NCBI GenBank assembly: GCA_022925895.1
Contig: JAKSYS010000278.1
Coordinates: 1 to 64,000, forward strand
Length of the DNA: 64,000 nt
From: Fragilaria crotonensis
Lineage: Eukaryota > Bacillariophyta > Fragilariophyceae > Fragilariales > Fragilariaceae
Direction: 5' to 3'
Positions 10,450 through 21,735 of the stretch are shown one piece after another (position 1 is the stretch's first letter; the number at the start of each line of letters is the position of its first letter). The notes beneath the pieces were generated by a model, which was not told where the DNA came from, ran no database searches, and saw nothing but the letters and a program-made list of their open reading frames with translations. The translations under genes and the position numbers were made by a program.

Positions 10450-11205
10450 GTTGTACATAATTGGACGAAAGTTACAAGATGGCAATGTCGAAGATTGGAA
10501 GAATGGACAGGAAGAGCTGTGACTCAACAAGTCGAGGAATCCTGATTGTGATGGCGTCAACAACCCAGATTTTCATCGGAATAAGATATGCACATCTCCA
10601 CACCTTCATGGGACCATCGGGATTCGGGATGGATCTCGACTTGCTGCGTCCATATCTGACGTCAGTTCGTACTTTTCTAGAGCTCGGCCCTCGCAAGGAC
10701 GTTTGAGTTATGGGCCATGGGCATTGCGGTCGGAATTCTCATGTACCCGTAGGACATGTTCGAGTACTGGTACCGGTACCAATTACAAGAACTCTTATGT
10801 CATAACTACTCTAGAGTAAGTCGTACGATATGAACATACTATAAACTATAAACATTCATTCAAGGCATACCAGTATCTCCCACCTCCCGACAAGAGTGGT
10901 ACTGTAGTCAGTAGAGGTACGCTCTGCACTTGGACTCCAAGATCATGAGCAACCTCTCATCTAACCTCATCGGCTCATCGGTCATGGTGGACTTGATGAC
11001 AGTCCCAGTGGAATCAGGCGTATTTCCAACGCTTTTGTGGAATTAAGGTCTATTCGTTGGGCACGATTCAAGCACCGATGGATTGCCAACCTGCCCATGA
11101 TACGCTAGCATTTGTAGGGTATTTGGCGGACCGTAGAACTGGATCCGAAGGTCTTGCACGGCTTCTATCGAAAAATGCTTCTCACGGAACACAATTTCAT
11201 TGAGC
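10450..11205. other. Intergenic region
   Basis: 5' flank of the YGGT gene and 3' flank of the glycosyltransferase. No open frame has recognisable features. GTACCGGTACC-like palindromes occur near 10770-10790. Confidence 0.4.
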
Positions 11206-12682
11206 TCACCCCTTCTTTCGACCACTCATCTCTGCCAAGAACGCAGCCCGGAACAAACCCGTCTGGTATTTGTACACAAATTTGGACAAAACGGGATGTC
11301 GATCAAATTGATGAACCACGGGGGAAATGGAACCATCCCAGTTCAAGACTGTCATGTCAGTATCCGAATGAAAATCCAATATTTTGCCATTCCCCCAGGA
11401 TTCCAACGGTGCCTTACGCATAGCCCCGAGATTATTAATCGCACCACGACCTTGATCAAAGACAGTAATTCCCCGAATGCTATCGGCGTTTCCCAGCTTT
11501 TTGGAATAGTACAAAAAATTGTGAAATCCTTGATCCGCACCCATTAATTTGGTCCCAGTTTCGTCCGACTCGCACACCATGGATCGCAGATAGGTTTCAA
11601 TGGCCACTTGCTCACCCATGGTACTACCTGAACAAATGGTTGGCTTATTATCTAGTGCTGCCGCCACCGCTTCGCCATAGGCTCTTGTGAGCCATTTACG
11701 ATTCTGGACCGATTGGCCAATCCGTGTGGCGTTTGCATTTTCCTGCAAGGGCGTAAAATCGACAATACAAGCATGGGAGTGTCATACTGTGAGTTCGACC
11801 TCTCAAATACATTGCAAAGAAAACGCACCCCTGGTCTAACACTTACCCCGAAAAATGCAAAACACCGCTCTTCTTGTTCGGATCTGTATCTCTCGGAACA
11901 GCATCGAACGGATTCGTCTGAAAATATGAATCCCTCGCGTCGATCAACATTATCCACGTATGAGGTTTATAGTGCAGAGACCACAGCCAGTACAATTCAT
12001 AGCGTGTCGTTGCGATGGTACGCGCGTCGCGGGGGTCGTTCTGAGGGTTGCCATGTGCGTCGGCATATAAGTGATGCAACTGGCAGACACGCATGCCTCC
12101 CTTGGCGGAAGTACTGACTTCGTTTTCAGCATTGAAGCAACTCAACTCCAAGACATATGTGACGACGTGCTCTGACGTGGTCAAGAACTCCTTGACGCCC
12201 CTGCCACTGATATCCAGGATGGAGACCGCGAAGACAATATCACCAGTGAATCCTGTTCGTCGAAGTGATTTAACAAAGCAGAGGTATGTGTCGAGACCAT
12301 ATTCCGCTGCAAAAACGAAGACGGCATCAGCATCAGGTCGATGTTGACCGTACGTCGGTTGAAGATTTGGTCGAGCGTCTTCACCTAGCAAATCCGACGG
12401 TTTCGGAAAGATTGTTGGTCCAACTATGGTAAACGAAGACGGAGTGAACAATTGAGCGGTTGAAATCGTTGTCTCGTCCGTTAAGCGACGTGACATCGTT
12501 TCGCTCCCCTGCGGATCCCCTTCTCGGACTCGCGATAGAACCAACGTCGTTATTCCAGAACCAATGGTAAACAACAGCGAAAAAACAAGAAATAAAGCTG
12601 GCCAGCTTTCCCATGCCTGTCGCCTCGATATCATTGGCGCGGTCGAATCATCACGTGTTGATTGTGATACATCAATCATCAT
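11206..12682 (-). CDS. Type II membrane glycosyltransferase-like protein, two exons
   Basis: About 458 residues. Exon 1 runs 12682-11847 and exon 2 runs 11742-11206, with a 104-bp intron (GTAAGT...GCAG). I start at the MMIDVSQ methionine pair at 12682-12677; a longer start at 12811 is possible. A single transmembrane segment (WPALFLVFSLLFTIGSG) near residue 30 gives a Golgi-type II topology. The lumenal part has VFVFAAEYGLDTYLCFVKSL, WIMLIDARDSYFQTNPF (a D-x-R-D-x-x-F variant of the nucleotide-sugar DxD site) and ICSGSTMGEQVAIETYLR, typical of a nucleotide-diphospho-sugar transferase-like family common in algae and fungi. As written, the splice leaves the frame off by one. One more C in the CCCC run at 11846-11849 would restore VLHFSG-ENANATRIG. 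Donor and acceptor sugars unknown. Confidence 0.75.
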
Positions 12683-13397
12683 GGAGAAAAGCAAATTTGG
12701 TGTGCAGTGGAGTTGGATTGCAAATCGTATAATCCTAGTATGACCATGTGACATGCGTGAGATGTGGTCAAGTGTGGTCACCGTCTCGTGGAGTGAACCG
12801 TGACAACGCATACTGTACTACTGCATACTTGTACCGGTACTCCGGACTCCGGACTCCACTGCAGGCGCCGTATGCATACTCGTACTGGAGTACGGCTACT
12901 GATGTACCAGGTACCTGCTACTATGCATACTGTACAAGCCGCGAGTCCCGAGTCCCGAGTCCCGATTTCAGATTCGCCTCAGACGCTCCAGTACTTGTAC
13001 TTGTACCGGTAGATCTGTCACAACGGCTTTTGGGGCGCTGCGGGATTCCAGGATTAGATTGCGTACAAGGATGTACTACAGTACCTACGTTCTACGTACT
13101 GAAGTGCAGTACCAGTATACATCAGAAAGCGCGTTAAAAGTACTGGATGTATTCTAAAACGTCACTGGTACCGGTAATGTAGAATGTTTAGTACTCTACT
13201 TGTAAGCAGGCAGTAGTCTGTGAGTGTACAAGGAGTGGTACCGTACATGCTACTACAGTACCAGAAACTGTAGTACTCGGAGTACACACTTGTTGAAAGT
13301 TGAAACTGTCGTACTCCAGTGTACATCGTACTCCGAGTACATCATGCACGGATGTCTTCCTGTCTGAGCAGATTTTATAAATGGTGTGTGGTGTCTG

Positions 13398-13414
13398 TAG
13401 CGTGTAGCGTGTAG

Positions 13415-13474
<60 letters not shown>
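13398..13474. repeat. Heptanucleotide microsatellite (CCGTGTA)n
   Basis: Three copies of GCGTGTA followed by about eight copies of CCGTGTA in a row. The array has no coding context and sits in the intergenic region upstream of the CLC gene. Confidence 0.9.
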
Positions 13475-13693
13475 CGGAGACTGTTGATGAAAAAGCCTCT
13501 CCAGTGTGGCCACCTGCAGGCAGCAGGCAGGCGGCACGCCCCACCTACAACCCGAAACTGCCAGCGACAGACACAAGATCCATTGATGACGTGAATTGCG
13601 ACGTGAGACGTGACAAATGCCTCCCTCGTGCGCAGGCACATGCGCATACATCAACAAAATTCAACAATTCGCAGCGAGGCAAGAAAATGACGC

Positions 13694-13700
13694 TATATAA
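13694..13700 (+). promoter_or_regulatory. Candidate TATA box of the CLC gene
   Basis: TATATAA followed by AATTTTG, about 315 bases before the CLC start codon. Inferred from sequence only. Confidence 0.35.
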
Positions 13701-13741
13701 AATTTTGCATACAAATTCACGGCAACGCTGCTAAGAACTCA

Positions 13742-13810
13742 GTTACTCGAACATTGAACGTAGAGAGTACCATTTGATGAATCTCTTGTTGCATTTTGAG
13801 TTCGAGTAAC
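13742..13810. promoter_or_regulatory. 11-bp perfect inverted repeat in the CLC 5' leader
   Basis: GTTACTCGAAC at 13742-13752 is repeated in inverse orientation at 13800-13810, with a 47-base loop. It lies about 45 bases downstream of the candidate TATA box, so it may form a hairpin in the 5' UTR or be a dyad for a DNA-binding protein. Confidence 0.45.
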
Positions 13811-14014
13811 AATCTGCTTTTCCCATTGCTCCGTCGTTATTCGTACTTTAGCGATTGTCCATTGACAACTGTCGGCCTACATTCAGTTGCAACGGGGGAG
13901 AAACGCGTTGTCAGAGTGAGTGGACTCTAACAAACACCCAGCATTTGCCCAATTCTAGTTGTACTTTATCTATCCTGCCCTTCTGTTTTCCGCAATCCGA
14001 ATAACTATCTCCAA

Positions 14015-16498
14015 ATGACTTTCGACGATAATCTTCGAACAACGCCCTCACTCCGGGGCGATGGCTACGGAGGGGGTGGATACCGTCCCCTCGACCAAGC
14101 CAAGAGCCAAATTACGCAAGTGCAGTCGCACAACTATGAACCAGACGAGAGTGAAGTGTGGCGGGCCTACGTCGCACAAGTACACTTTCAAAATCGAGGA
14201 CAGTGGTGGACGACAGGCAAGAAGCGAGCTCTCAAGAGGTGGATCCTCACCTTTTTAATTGGCGTCACGCAAGCTCTCGTGGCAACCATGTGTAATTTTG
14301 GGACAAAGTTTCTGACGAGACTCAAGTTTGATCATGTTTATGCGCTTTTGGAACAGCAGCAGCATAGTACAGTGGCGGGGACGATGGTTCATGAGGATGA
14401 TTTCTTGGAAGCAGAGGATGTTGATGCTTTGAATTCAGCGACAGGAGATTCAGCGCCGATGCACGCCTCTTCATTTGGAGGGTCGGCGTATTTGACCTTC
14501 TTGTTCTACCAAACATCCTTTGCGATCATTGCATCGCTTTTCGTTTGGTGGGAACCTGTTTCCAGTGGTTCAGGTATTCCAGACGTCAAGTGCTTTTTGA
14601 ATGGAATTGACCTTCCACGAATTGTGCGAATCAAGACATTATTTGCGAAAGTTATCGGAGTGACATTTTCGGTAGCCGCCGGCTTACCGGTTGGAAAAGA
14701 GGGGCCGATGGTGCATTCTGGCGCTGTCGTTGCCGCTAGTATTTCTCAGGGTAAGACCAAGTGCTGGGGTGTTGATACATCTTTTTCCAAATTTAGCGAC
14801 TTTCGAAACGATCGGGAAAAGAGGGACTTCGTGGCATGCGGAGCAGCCGCTGGAGTGTGTTCTGCCTTTGGAGCGCCTATTGGCGGTGTCCTGTTCTCCC
14901 TTGAGGAAGGTGCCAGTTATTGGTCAACCAAGCTCACCTGGAGAGCCTTCTTCTGTGCCATGATTACGTTGGGAACGTTGTTTGCAGTGAAAAACTTTGA
15001 TTCCTTGTGGGGACAAGCCAATATTGACAAGCTCTTTTCGTTCGGAGAATTCAACTCTCTTTCTGGGGAGAGCTCAAACTTTTCGATCTGGGAATTGACG
15101 CTCTTTATGATGATCGGTTGTCTTGGTGGTCTTATTGGAGCTGTCTTCAACGCTGCGAATCAGCATTTAACTCTCTGGAGAATGAAGAACGTCAATTATT
15201 CGAAGACGAGACGTCTTTTGGAAGTCATCGGAGTCTCCATTTTAGTTTCGACAGTATCCTTCGTCATGCCTCTTCTCTGGGGTCGTTGTACTGAGCTTCC
15301 CACTGATATGCAGGATTGGTCGAACCAGGAGAAGAAACTCGTTGATGCCTTAGTCCCGTACAGATGCGTGAAAGGCAAAGAGTACAATGAAGTAGCGTCG
15401 CTCATGTTCACTGAGGCCGATACTGCTATCAAACAACTCTTTCACTTTCGAGAATCTGGCGCCAACGATACGAGCACGTTTTCGTCGGCAGCTCTCTTTT
15501 TGTTCTTTGTCCCATATATTGTGCTGGCCTCCCTAACGTATGGTATCGCTGTTCCCAGTGGTTTGTTTGTGCCTTCTCTTTTATCAGGAGCTGCTTTTGG
15601 TCGCCTCTGTGGTCATTTGCTACACAAGCTTGATCATACAAATGGCACCTTTGCGGATAGTGGAACCTACGCCCTTATGGGAGCTGCTGCAGTACTCGGA
15701 GGAATGGCTCGTATGACAATTTCGCTCACAGTAATCCTGTTGGAAGCCACTGGTGATATGCAGTATGTACTTCCTCTCATGTTGACACTAATGGCTGCGC
15801 GCTTTACTGGCAATGTGTTTAATGAAGGTCTTTACGACATTCACATTCATCTCAAGCACATCCCGTTCTTGGAAGCCGAAGTTCCAACTATTGCAGAACG
15901 GCACGAAATCGTCGCTGGACAAGTCATGAGCACTGAAGTCAAATGTCTTCGGCCAGTAGAAAGGGCCGGAGTGGTTTACGACTTGTTGAGAAGCTGTTCG
16001 CATGGCACCTTTCCAATTGTCGACACAGCTAGTGGCGGAACTCTCTACGGAACGGCTGGTCGCAATATGCTCTGTACGCTCCTGCAACGTCGGGCATTCG
16101 GTGACCCAAGCGTTCTGGACGATTACGATAGTTGCGAGTCGCTAGGCCCTCGACGACTCAGTCCGCTCGTACAATGGGACACCATCGAACGCACTTACCC
16201 AAGATATCCCGTTATCGCCGATGTTGAGATGCGAGCCGTGGATCGTAATTGTTGGTTGGACCTAAGACCGTACGCCAACACTGCTCCCTACACAGTAAAC
16301 GAGACTGCGTCTATTCAACGAACTTATCGGCTATTTCGTACGCTGGGCCTTCGATTCTTGGTGGTGGTGAATCATCACAACCAAGTTGTTGGCGCCATTA
16401 CGCGAAAGGATCTATTGCCGGAGTCCTTATCAGATTCTCTCTTGCGGGGAAGAAATGCTCACATTAATGGCAACAGTGAAAACGGGCACTTTGCGTAG
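14015..16498 (+). CDS. CLC-family chloride channel / Cl-/H+ exchanger
   Basis: Single-exon protein of 827 residues. The anion-path motifs are all present: GSGIPDVK near residue 186 (Ser rather than Pro, suggesting chloride over nitrate), GLPVGKEGPMVHSG near 225 with the gating glutamate, GAPIGGVLFSLEEGASYW near 290 with the acidic pair expected of a proton-coupled exchanger, and AVPSGLFVPSLLSGAAFGR near 512. The C-terminal 190 residues carry two CBS-like stretches (GQVMSTEVKCLRPVE and RFLVVVNHHNQVVGAITR). The N-terminus is cytosolic with no targeting peptide. Overall it resembles eukaryotic CLC-6/7 and plant CLC-d, which acidify or balance charge in endomembrane compartments; the organelle cannot be told here. 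Confidence 0.93.
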   Translation: MTFDDNLRTTPSLRGDGYGGGGYRPLDQAKSQITQVQSHNYEPDESEVWRAYVAQVHFQNRGQWWTTGKKRALKRWILTFLIGVTQALVATMCNFGTKFLTRLKFDHVYALLEQQQHSTVAGTMVHEDDFLEAEDVDALNSATGDSAPMHASSFGGSAYLTFLFYQTSFAIIASLFVWWEPVSSGSGIPDVKCFLNGIDLPRIVRIKTLFAKVIGVTFSVAAGLPVGKEGPMVHSGAVVAASISQGKTKCWGVDTSFSKFSDFRNDREKRDFVACGAAAGVCSAFGAPIGGVLFSLEEGASYWSTKLTWRAFFCAMITLGTLFAVKNFDSLWGQANIDKLFSFGEFNSLSGESSNFSIWELTLFMMIGCLGGLIGAVFNAANQHLTLWRMKNVNYSKTRRLLEVIGVSILVSTVSFVMPLLWGRCTELPTDMQDWSNQEKKLVDALVPYRCVKGKEYNEVASLMFTEADTAIKQLFHFRESGANDTSTFSSAALFLFFVPYIVLASLTYGIAVPSGLFVPSLLSGAAFGRLCGHLLHKLDHTNGTFADSGTYALMGAAAVLGGMARMTISLTVILLEATGDMQYVLPLMLTLMAARFTGNVFNEGLYDIHIHLKHIPFLEAEVPTIAERHEIVAGQVMSTEVKCLRPVERAGVVYDLLRSCSHGTFPIVDTASGGTLYGTAGRNMLCTLLQRRAFGDPSVLDDYDSCESLGPRRLSPLVQWDTIERTYPRYPVIADVEMRAVDRNCWLDLRPYANTAPYTVNETASIQRTYRLFRTLGLRFLVVVNHHNQVVGAITRKDLLPESLSDSLLRGRNAHINGNSENGHFA

Positions 16499-16726
16499 AA
16501 AGTACCTGCGTGTATAAATGCCAACCTATTTTTGTATGTTGAAACATAGCTGTGATAGGAAGGGGTTTAAGTCTCTTCACAAATAATGTTTACGTCAAAA
16601 GGCACGATGAGGGCTGTTTGTTCGAGCGCGAACCAGAAACTGCTGCTTACATGCAGTGTCTACATCAATTACTGCAGTCCCACGCTAAGGTGTGAGTGAA
16701 TAGTACAAAGAAGAGCAAACATAATT

Positions 16727-18637
16727 CTACAGTCCATGCTCCTCCCAAACAACATGGGAAATCGAACATGCGAGTTCCTTCTTCATGATGCGGACGTCGC
16801 TAACTCGTGCAGTGACGTTGACCCCTACTTTGTCTTGATACGAAGTCATGACAGCATTCTCAGGAATGGTCAAATTGATGCATAACTTGTGGCCCAAGTA
16901 GAGGGTACCGGGTGACTCCATCATGGTAGCATTAGTGACATTGTGACCACCGATCCAAAAGCTCATTTGTGAATCGGCTTGACAGGCATCAAGATCTCGA
17001 TGGCGTTCATTAACCTGACATAGCACAACGGTCCGAACACATTTGCTTACAACAAGACCATCGACTGCATTTGCGACTGGAAGATGAAAGGCGATCGGTC
17101 CGCTGTTGTATATGCCATAAAACGCCTTTTTCGAATCGACAAAGCCCAGGCCACCAAATCTATCCAGCTGTCGTTTCGCCAACTTCTCCGATTCCGATAG
17201 ATCCAGAACCCACCCTTTGTTGTAGTACATGGCACCTTTAGGCATCAATAAGTCACTACCCGAGTCAACCACGCCACTAGAAATCACTTCTTTCAAGTCA
17301 CCACTTACGATTGGCTCAAACGTTGTCCGACAGTTGATGGCGTGATTTGTTTCATACAATACTGATGTCGTGTCATTGGTCGTAACAGGTTGGGGTGGGA
17401 GTGTTGCACCTGCTACTGCAGGACAACGCAGCTCCAGCTGATTTTCCTTATGTAGGACCATGGCTTGCAGAGCAGCCAAAAAGTGCATAGCTAACATCCA
17501 CCCGTAAAACTCGTGTTCCCGTTTTGACGGATGGTGAGCGGCCTGACCAGGAGCACCTAGTGGTGCTCCAAATTTCCGCCAGTCTTGAAATCCAGGAGGT
17601 CGAAAAATTTCTTCAATGGCCATGAAGGGCTCCGTTGCTGGTTCTCCGTGCAACACCACAGGATCCAACAATGACGAGCCACGTTCCACGTAAGTCTTAA
17701 GCAACGCGCGCCGTTCGGTTGCCATGTGTGTGTCCTTAATGATGAGCTTTGGTTTCTTGTGGAGTAGTGATTGTGTTTGTCGAAGGTACGCCTCAAGTCC
17801 TTGCGGAACGTCACCCGCTTCGTTCATGCTGTAATCCCAACTCACGACATCAGGGTCGAGACCCCAAAAATTTTCAACGCACCATCCGTAAGGAAACGAT
17901 GGCACTCCGCCAATTGCAGCATTGCGAACTTCGAGTTCGATCTTTAGCGACGAGAAGAGAGGTTCCAATTTGGTTTGCATCACAAACGGAAAGCTCTGTG
18001 AAAATAGATTTCCTCGCCCGACCGTGACGCTATATCCCCCAAAAGCTATTTTAAAGTCACCGCCGCAGTTGAGAATACGACACGCAGTTGCTTGAAGATC
18101 CGATGGCAACTCGTTGGGGAGTTTGGCACCAAACGTACTCATGCCTCGCTCCAACAACGCTCGGGCAGCATTTTCGCCACCATAAAGATCACTAAATTCG
18201 TCCCTGAGTGCTTTGGCAAGCAACCAAAACTTTCCAGAGGAAGGAGAATACGTCTCGACCAACCCGTAGGCATCATACCTCGCGTCCTCCGACAATTCCC
18301 ACACCTTTAACGGTGGCGCTGTTCTGGGTATTGGAGCCTTGGTCGGCGTAGAGGTCTCTTCTTCCTGATGTTCTTCGTGTTCTTGCGCTAAATCGAAATC
18401 ATCGCCTGCATCTTCCACTTGTTCGGAAGGAGCTTGATAGGGCCATAGGAGTCGATACGTCCCGACGACAATGACAAGAACGAGAAACAACGTCACTCCT
18501 ACTTGCACAACGATGTACCAAAAAGGCTCTTCTTTCCGTCGCCGCTTTGCTTTTTGTTTCTTCGAAGGGCTTTGTGCATTACCGTCGATAATGTCAATTC
18601 GCGAGGATGGAGCACGTCGCCGTCGTGGTTCGTCCAT
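16727..18637 (-). CDS. SGNH-hydrolase-like type II membrane protein (paralog 1)
   Basis: The ATG at 18637 (MDEPRRRRAPSS) gives about 636 residues. A basic cytosolic tail precedes one membrane span (WYIVVQVGVTLFLVLVIVVG), then an acidic linker and a lumenal domain. That domain has blocks resembling SGNH/GDSL esterases: FGGYSVTVGRGNLFSQSFP (nucleophile region), RNAAIGGVPSFPYG, VVSWDYSMNEAGD, and HPSKREHEFYGW near the end of the core (candidate catalytic His). The C-terminal half ends in CSISHVVWEEHGL. A clear paralog lies on the other strand at 21736. Probable secretory-pathway hydrolase or glycan acyl-transfer enzyme; catalytic assignment is inferred from motif order only. Confidence 0.72.
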   Translation of the reverse strand: MDEPRRRRAPSSRIDIIDGNAQSPSKKQKAKRRRKEEPFWYIVVQVGVTLFLVLVIVVGTYRLLWPYQAPSEQVEDAGDDFDLAQEHEEHQEEETSTPTKAPIPRTAPPLKVWELSEDARYDAYGLVETYSPSSGKFWLLAKALRDEFSDLYGGENAARALLERGMSTFGAKLPNELPSDLQATACRILNCGGDFKIAFGGYSVTVGRGNLFSQSFPFVMQTKLEPLFSSLKIELEVRNAAIGGVPSFPYGWCVENFWGLDPDVVSWDYSMNEAGDVPQGLEAYLRQTQSLLHKKPKLIIKDTHMATERRALLKTYVERGSSLLDPVVLHGEPATEPFMAIEEIFRPPGFQDWRKFGAPLGAPGQAAHHPSKREHEFYGWMLAMHFLAALQAMVLHKENQLELRCPAVAGATLPPQPVTTNDTTSVLYETNHAINCRTTFEPIVSGDLKEVISSGVVDSGSDLLMPKGAMYYNKGWVLDLSESEKLAKRQLDRFGGLGFVDSKKAFYGIYNSGPIAFHLPVANAVDGLVVSKCVRTVVLCQVNERHRDLDACQADSQMSFWIGGHNVTNATMMESPGTLYLGHKLCINLTIPENAVMTSYQDKVGVNVTARVSDVRIMKKELACSISHVVWEEHGL

Positions 18638-18885
18638 GGTTTTACAAGATATCTGAGACACAAAATGATTTTGATTTCATTTTTCCTTCCTACACAACGC
18701 GGTAGTCTACTGTACAGTGACGAAATGAAATACTGGAGGAGTGCTGTGAGAAGTGAGCATTACTCAACCTGCAATCTTCATACTCCAGTACTCCTTTACA
18801 GTACAGTGTCTACCCATTGAAGACCAACATGGAGTGACATGTTACGGCCTAGCAACGCCAGGACCAGTTCACACCGCTTCATCTA

Positions 18886-20987
18886 TTACATATCTTTCCC
18901 TGACGCCCATGAGGCTTCACTGATACCACGTGGTCCCTTGATAACACGCCGCTGCGTTCGACCGTCTTGCGATTTCTCCTTGGATGTAGTCGGATCCTTT
19001 CGTTTCCGTTTGGCCGCCGACGACTTGGACTTGACATGACGTCTCCAACTGCGCGGCAGATCCAACAAGACCACCACGTCCTTATCTTGCAGCGCCTTGG
19101 GCAGCAATTGGTAAAGCGCTTTCTTGGTGACGCATCGAGGCAGTTCTTGCCACACCATGTCGCCCACCAGGCCGTCTTCCATACACTCCCGCATGACGGC
19201 AAGCGCTAGTTGCTGTCGTTTAGTCCGATTGTCATGAAGAAGATTGGCAATGGCCTTGATCAAGTTCCCATAGGTAACGTCATCCGGCTGACAGGCGCCC
19301 GTCGACGATCGAAGTCGTGAGAAAGTAGAAAATGCGACTTGGAGCGCCTGCCTGCGGGTCTGCTCGTCGAAAGAAGCTGAGAAGGCACATGCATTCAAGA
19401 CGGTGTTGAAAGCAATGTTTGAGGGCTCCAGATCCTGTCTTTGTTCTGATAGCTGGAGCAGGGTACCAAGCAACTGACTAGCCTGAACTGCCTTGTCTGG
19501 TAGCTTGGATTTCGCCAGAACATTAAGGACAGAAGTGAAAGAATAAATGTCAGGTTCGGGCTCTCGCGACCGAATCATATACTCCAGAATCGCAGACGCT
19601 CGTTGAACGGCAATCGGCTTGGTCGATTTCGACCAAGCATGTAGAACTGTGTTGTACGACACAGTGTTTGGTCGAGGAGCTGCAGGGTTAGCTTTTGAGT
19701 TGATTATCATTTCTTGCAAGATACGTTCTGCTTGAGGAGCCGCGTTGATGTGGCCACTGCTTTTGGACCACGCACTCAGAACAGAGTTGTAAGTGATGAT
19801 GTCTGGCTGCATTTTTCTTAGTTGTTGGAGTTCCTGTAGGAGAGCTGTCGCGCGACTACCTGCTCTCGCATCTTCACTGACCGCCCATGCCTTGATGGCC
19901 ACATTGTACATGACGGTATCTACCTTGCTTTCTCCAAGACGCTCATCGTCTTCAATACGCTTCGCCAGCATGGCCTCTACTTGCTCGACAGCACCGAGTT
20001 TCGAATATGCGTTCATCACGATTGAGTAGGTATGAGAATTGGCTTCGATTGCGTTCTGAGAACTCGATGCTTTCCACTGCTCCAGTCGTTCAAGTATAAG
20101 CCTTGCTCGCTCCGCAGCTTCCCATGTTCCTTGCTGGGCCCAGGCTTGTAAGACTGCATCGGTTGTGATGCTGCTTGTAATGACGAGGGATGAATCCACC
20201 GTTTGCTGACGCTCCAATAATTCAAATAGCAAACGCTCGGCATCAGGCGGGGAATCTTGATTTGCCATCATACAGATAGTGTAACTAACAACAGTTGGTC
20301 GACAGTGATTTTTCATCTGATTCAAAACTTCTTCCGCTAGTTTCCCGCGCTCATTCTCTGGAGAAGTCTTCGAAATAGCATGGAGCCATATGTTGTAGGC
20401 TTGCATCAGCGGTTTGTCATCACCACCGCGCTCATTGTGCCTCCCCATTTCCAACAATCGTTCCGTCACTTGCCGTGCCTTGTCTATACTGCTTGGATCG
20501 CGCTGTTTCACAAGTTTTGCCACGTCTTGCACCGTGGCGTAACGTCTGGATTTCTGTTGCGAACGACGGGCTTTCCATGTGGATGAAGGTTCGCGTTTTG
20601 AATCCTCGCTGGTGTAATCGTCATGGCTGCGATGAATTTCAAAATCCTCCTCATCATCATCATCATCCTCGTCATCATTCATGGTCTCGTCATCTTGATA
20701 AAGGATTTCCTCGAGAACTTCAGACAACAAGAGATGCTCGCTGTCAAATTCTACAAAGTCATTTTCAATAGTAGTGGCAGTTTCAGACCCTGAAATTTCT
20801 CCAGTCAACATGTGATTGTCGTCGTTCTCCAAAACGGATCTATTCTCCTTCGGCTTCCTTACTGCTGCATGTTCAGTAGAAACAAAATTGGAACGTCCTG
20901 ATGGGTACGTAGGCACAAATGCCACCGAAAGGTGACAGCCAGATGGATTGAAACAGTGACCACAATCCAAGTGGATGAACGCATCAT
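18886..20987 (-). CDS. Plastid-targeted pentatricopeptide repeat (PPR) protein
   Basis: About 700 residues with at least seven PPR helix pairs, recognisable by the consensus [TI]-Y-[NST]-x-[VI]-[LM]-x-A-[WY]-[SA]-K: YSIVMNAYSK, YNVAIKAWAV, YNSVLSAWSK, YNTVLHAWSK, FTSVLNVLAK, FNTVLNACAF and a last YGNLIKAIAN. An acidic linker (DDDEEDF) precedes the repeats, and the C-terminus is basic with a KRKRKDP stretch. PPR proteins bind organellar RNA. The long frame has no ATG upstream of its first repeat block. However, at 20987 in the neighbouring frame a good signal peptide begins (MMRSSTWIVVTVSIHLAV), and the long frame picks up SVAFVP just after it. One extra base in the AAA run at 20928-20930 would join them into a plastid presequence. 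I therefore start the gene at 20987 with one frame break. Confidence 0.82.
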
Positions 20988-21735
20988 TTTTGCTCCTGGA
21001 TAAACTGATACTCGGTAGACTTGGAAGAAAGGACAGAATTCAAGCCATACCCGACCAAACTAAGTTGTTGTACGAAAGACTACCATATGAGAGTGATGCA
21101 TGTGGGATCATGCTGTGGGCTGGGAGCGACCTGGGATCATCAAGAATGCATGTTCGGCTTCAGGCGTTTTTTTATCGCATGTGTCAAATGATGTCATTTT
21201 ATTGAATTCGGAATTCCTGTGACGCGTTCATTCACCGTACACAGTACAAGTATCTCAGCACAACGATAATAGCCAATGCCTGTAGCCTGTACTACGGTAC
21301 TGGAGTACGGAGTACTACCAGTTACTGTATGCAAACGTATCATACTTCAGTTCTCAGTCCGCATACAACACATTTGCATACAGTATTACAGTATATCATA
21401 CATATCCAGGTCTACGGCTACTACTAATGCATAGGACCGAAGTACAGCAAGAAACGAGTACTCCAGTACACATGCGTATATATACAGCAATGAATACCGT
21501 CGATTTATGCAACTGGGGTACTGTACTTGTATGAATACTACGTTTTCACGGAGTACCGGTACAAGTACTAGTACCTGGTAGCAGGTCAGGAGTTCAAGTA
21601 CAAGTACACGAATCGACAGACACGCGCACGTAACTTAAAACACATGGGTATAACAGGTACGAGTACGACCATGACACTTGACATCTTGTGACTCAAGACT
21701 CTGAAGAGTGAGGCGTGAACGCCGCGGAGCATGCA
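20988..21735. other. Divergent intergenic region with dense palindromic GTAC words
   Basis: Lies between the divergent PPR and SGNH paralog 2 genes. From 21290 to 21610 it is almost made of words such as AGTACTACC, GGAGTACGGAGTACT, ACTCCAGTACA and GGTACAAGTACTAGTACC. No gene seen. Confidence 0.5.

Larger units (their letters stand above)
12812..14014. other. Long intergenic region rich in GTAC palindromes and simple repeats
   Basis: No supported gene. It holds dense GTACTCCGAGTAC, GGTACCGGTA and CTCCGGACTCCGG words at 12830-13340, a heptamer array (listed separately), and the CLC promoter and 5' leader. Confidence 0.5.
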
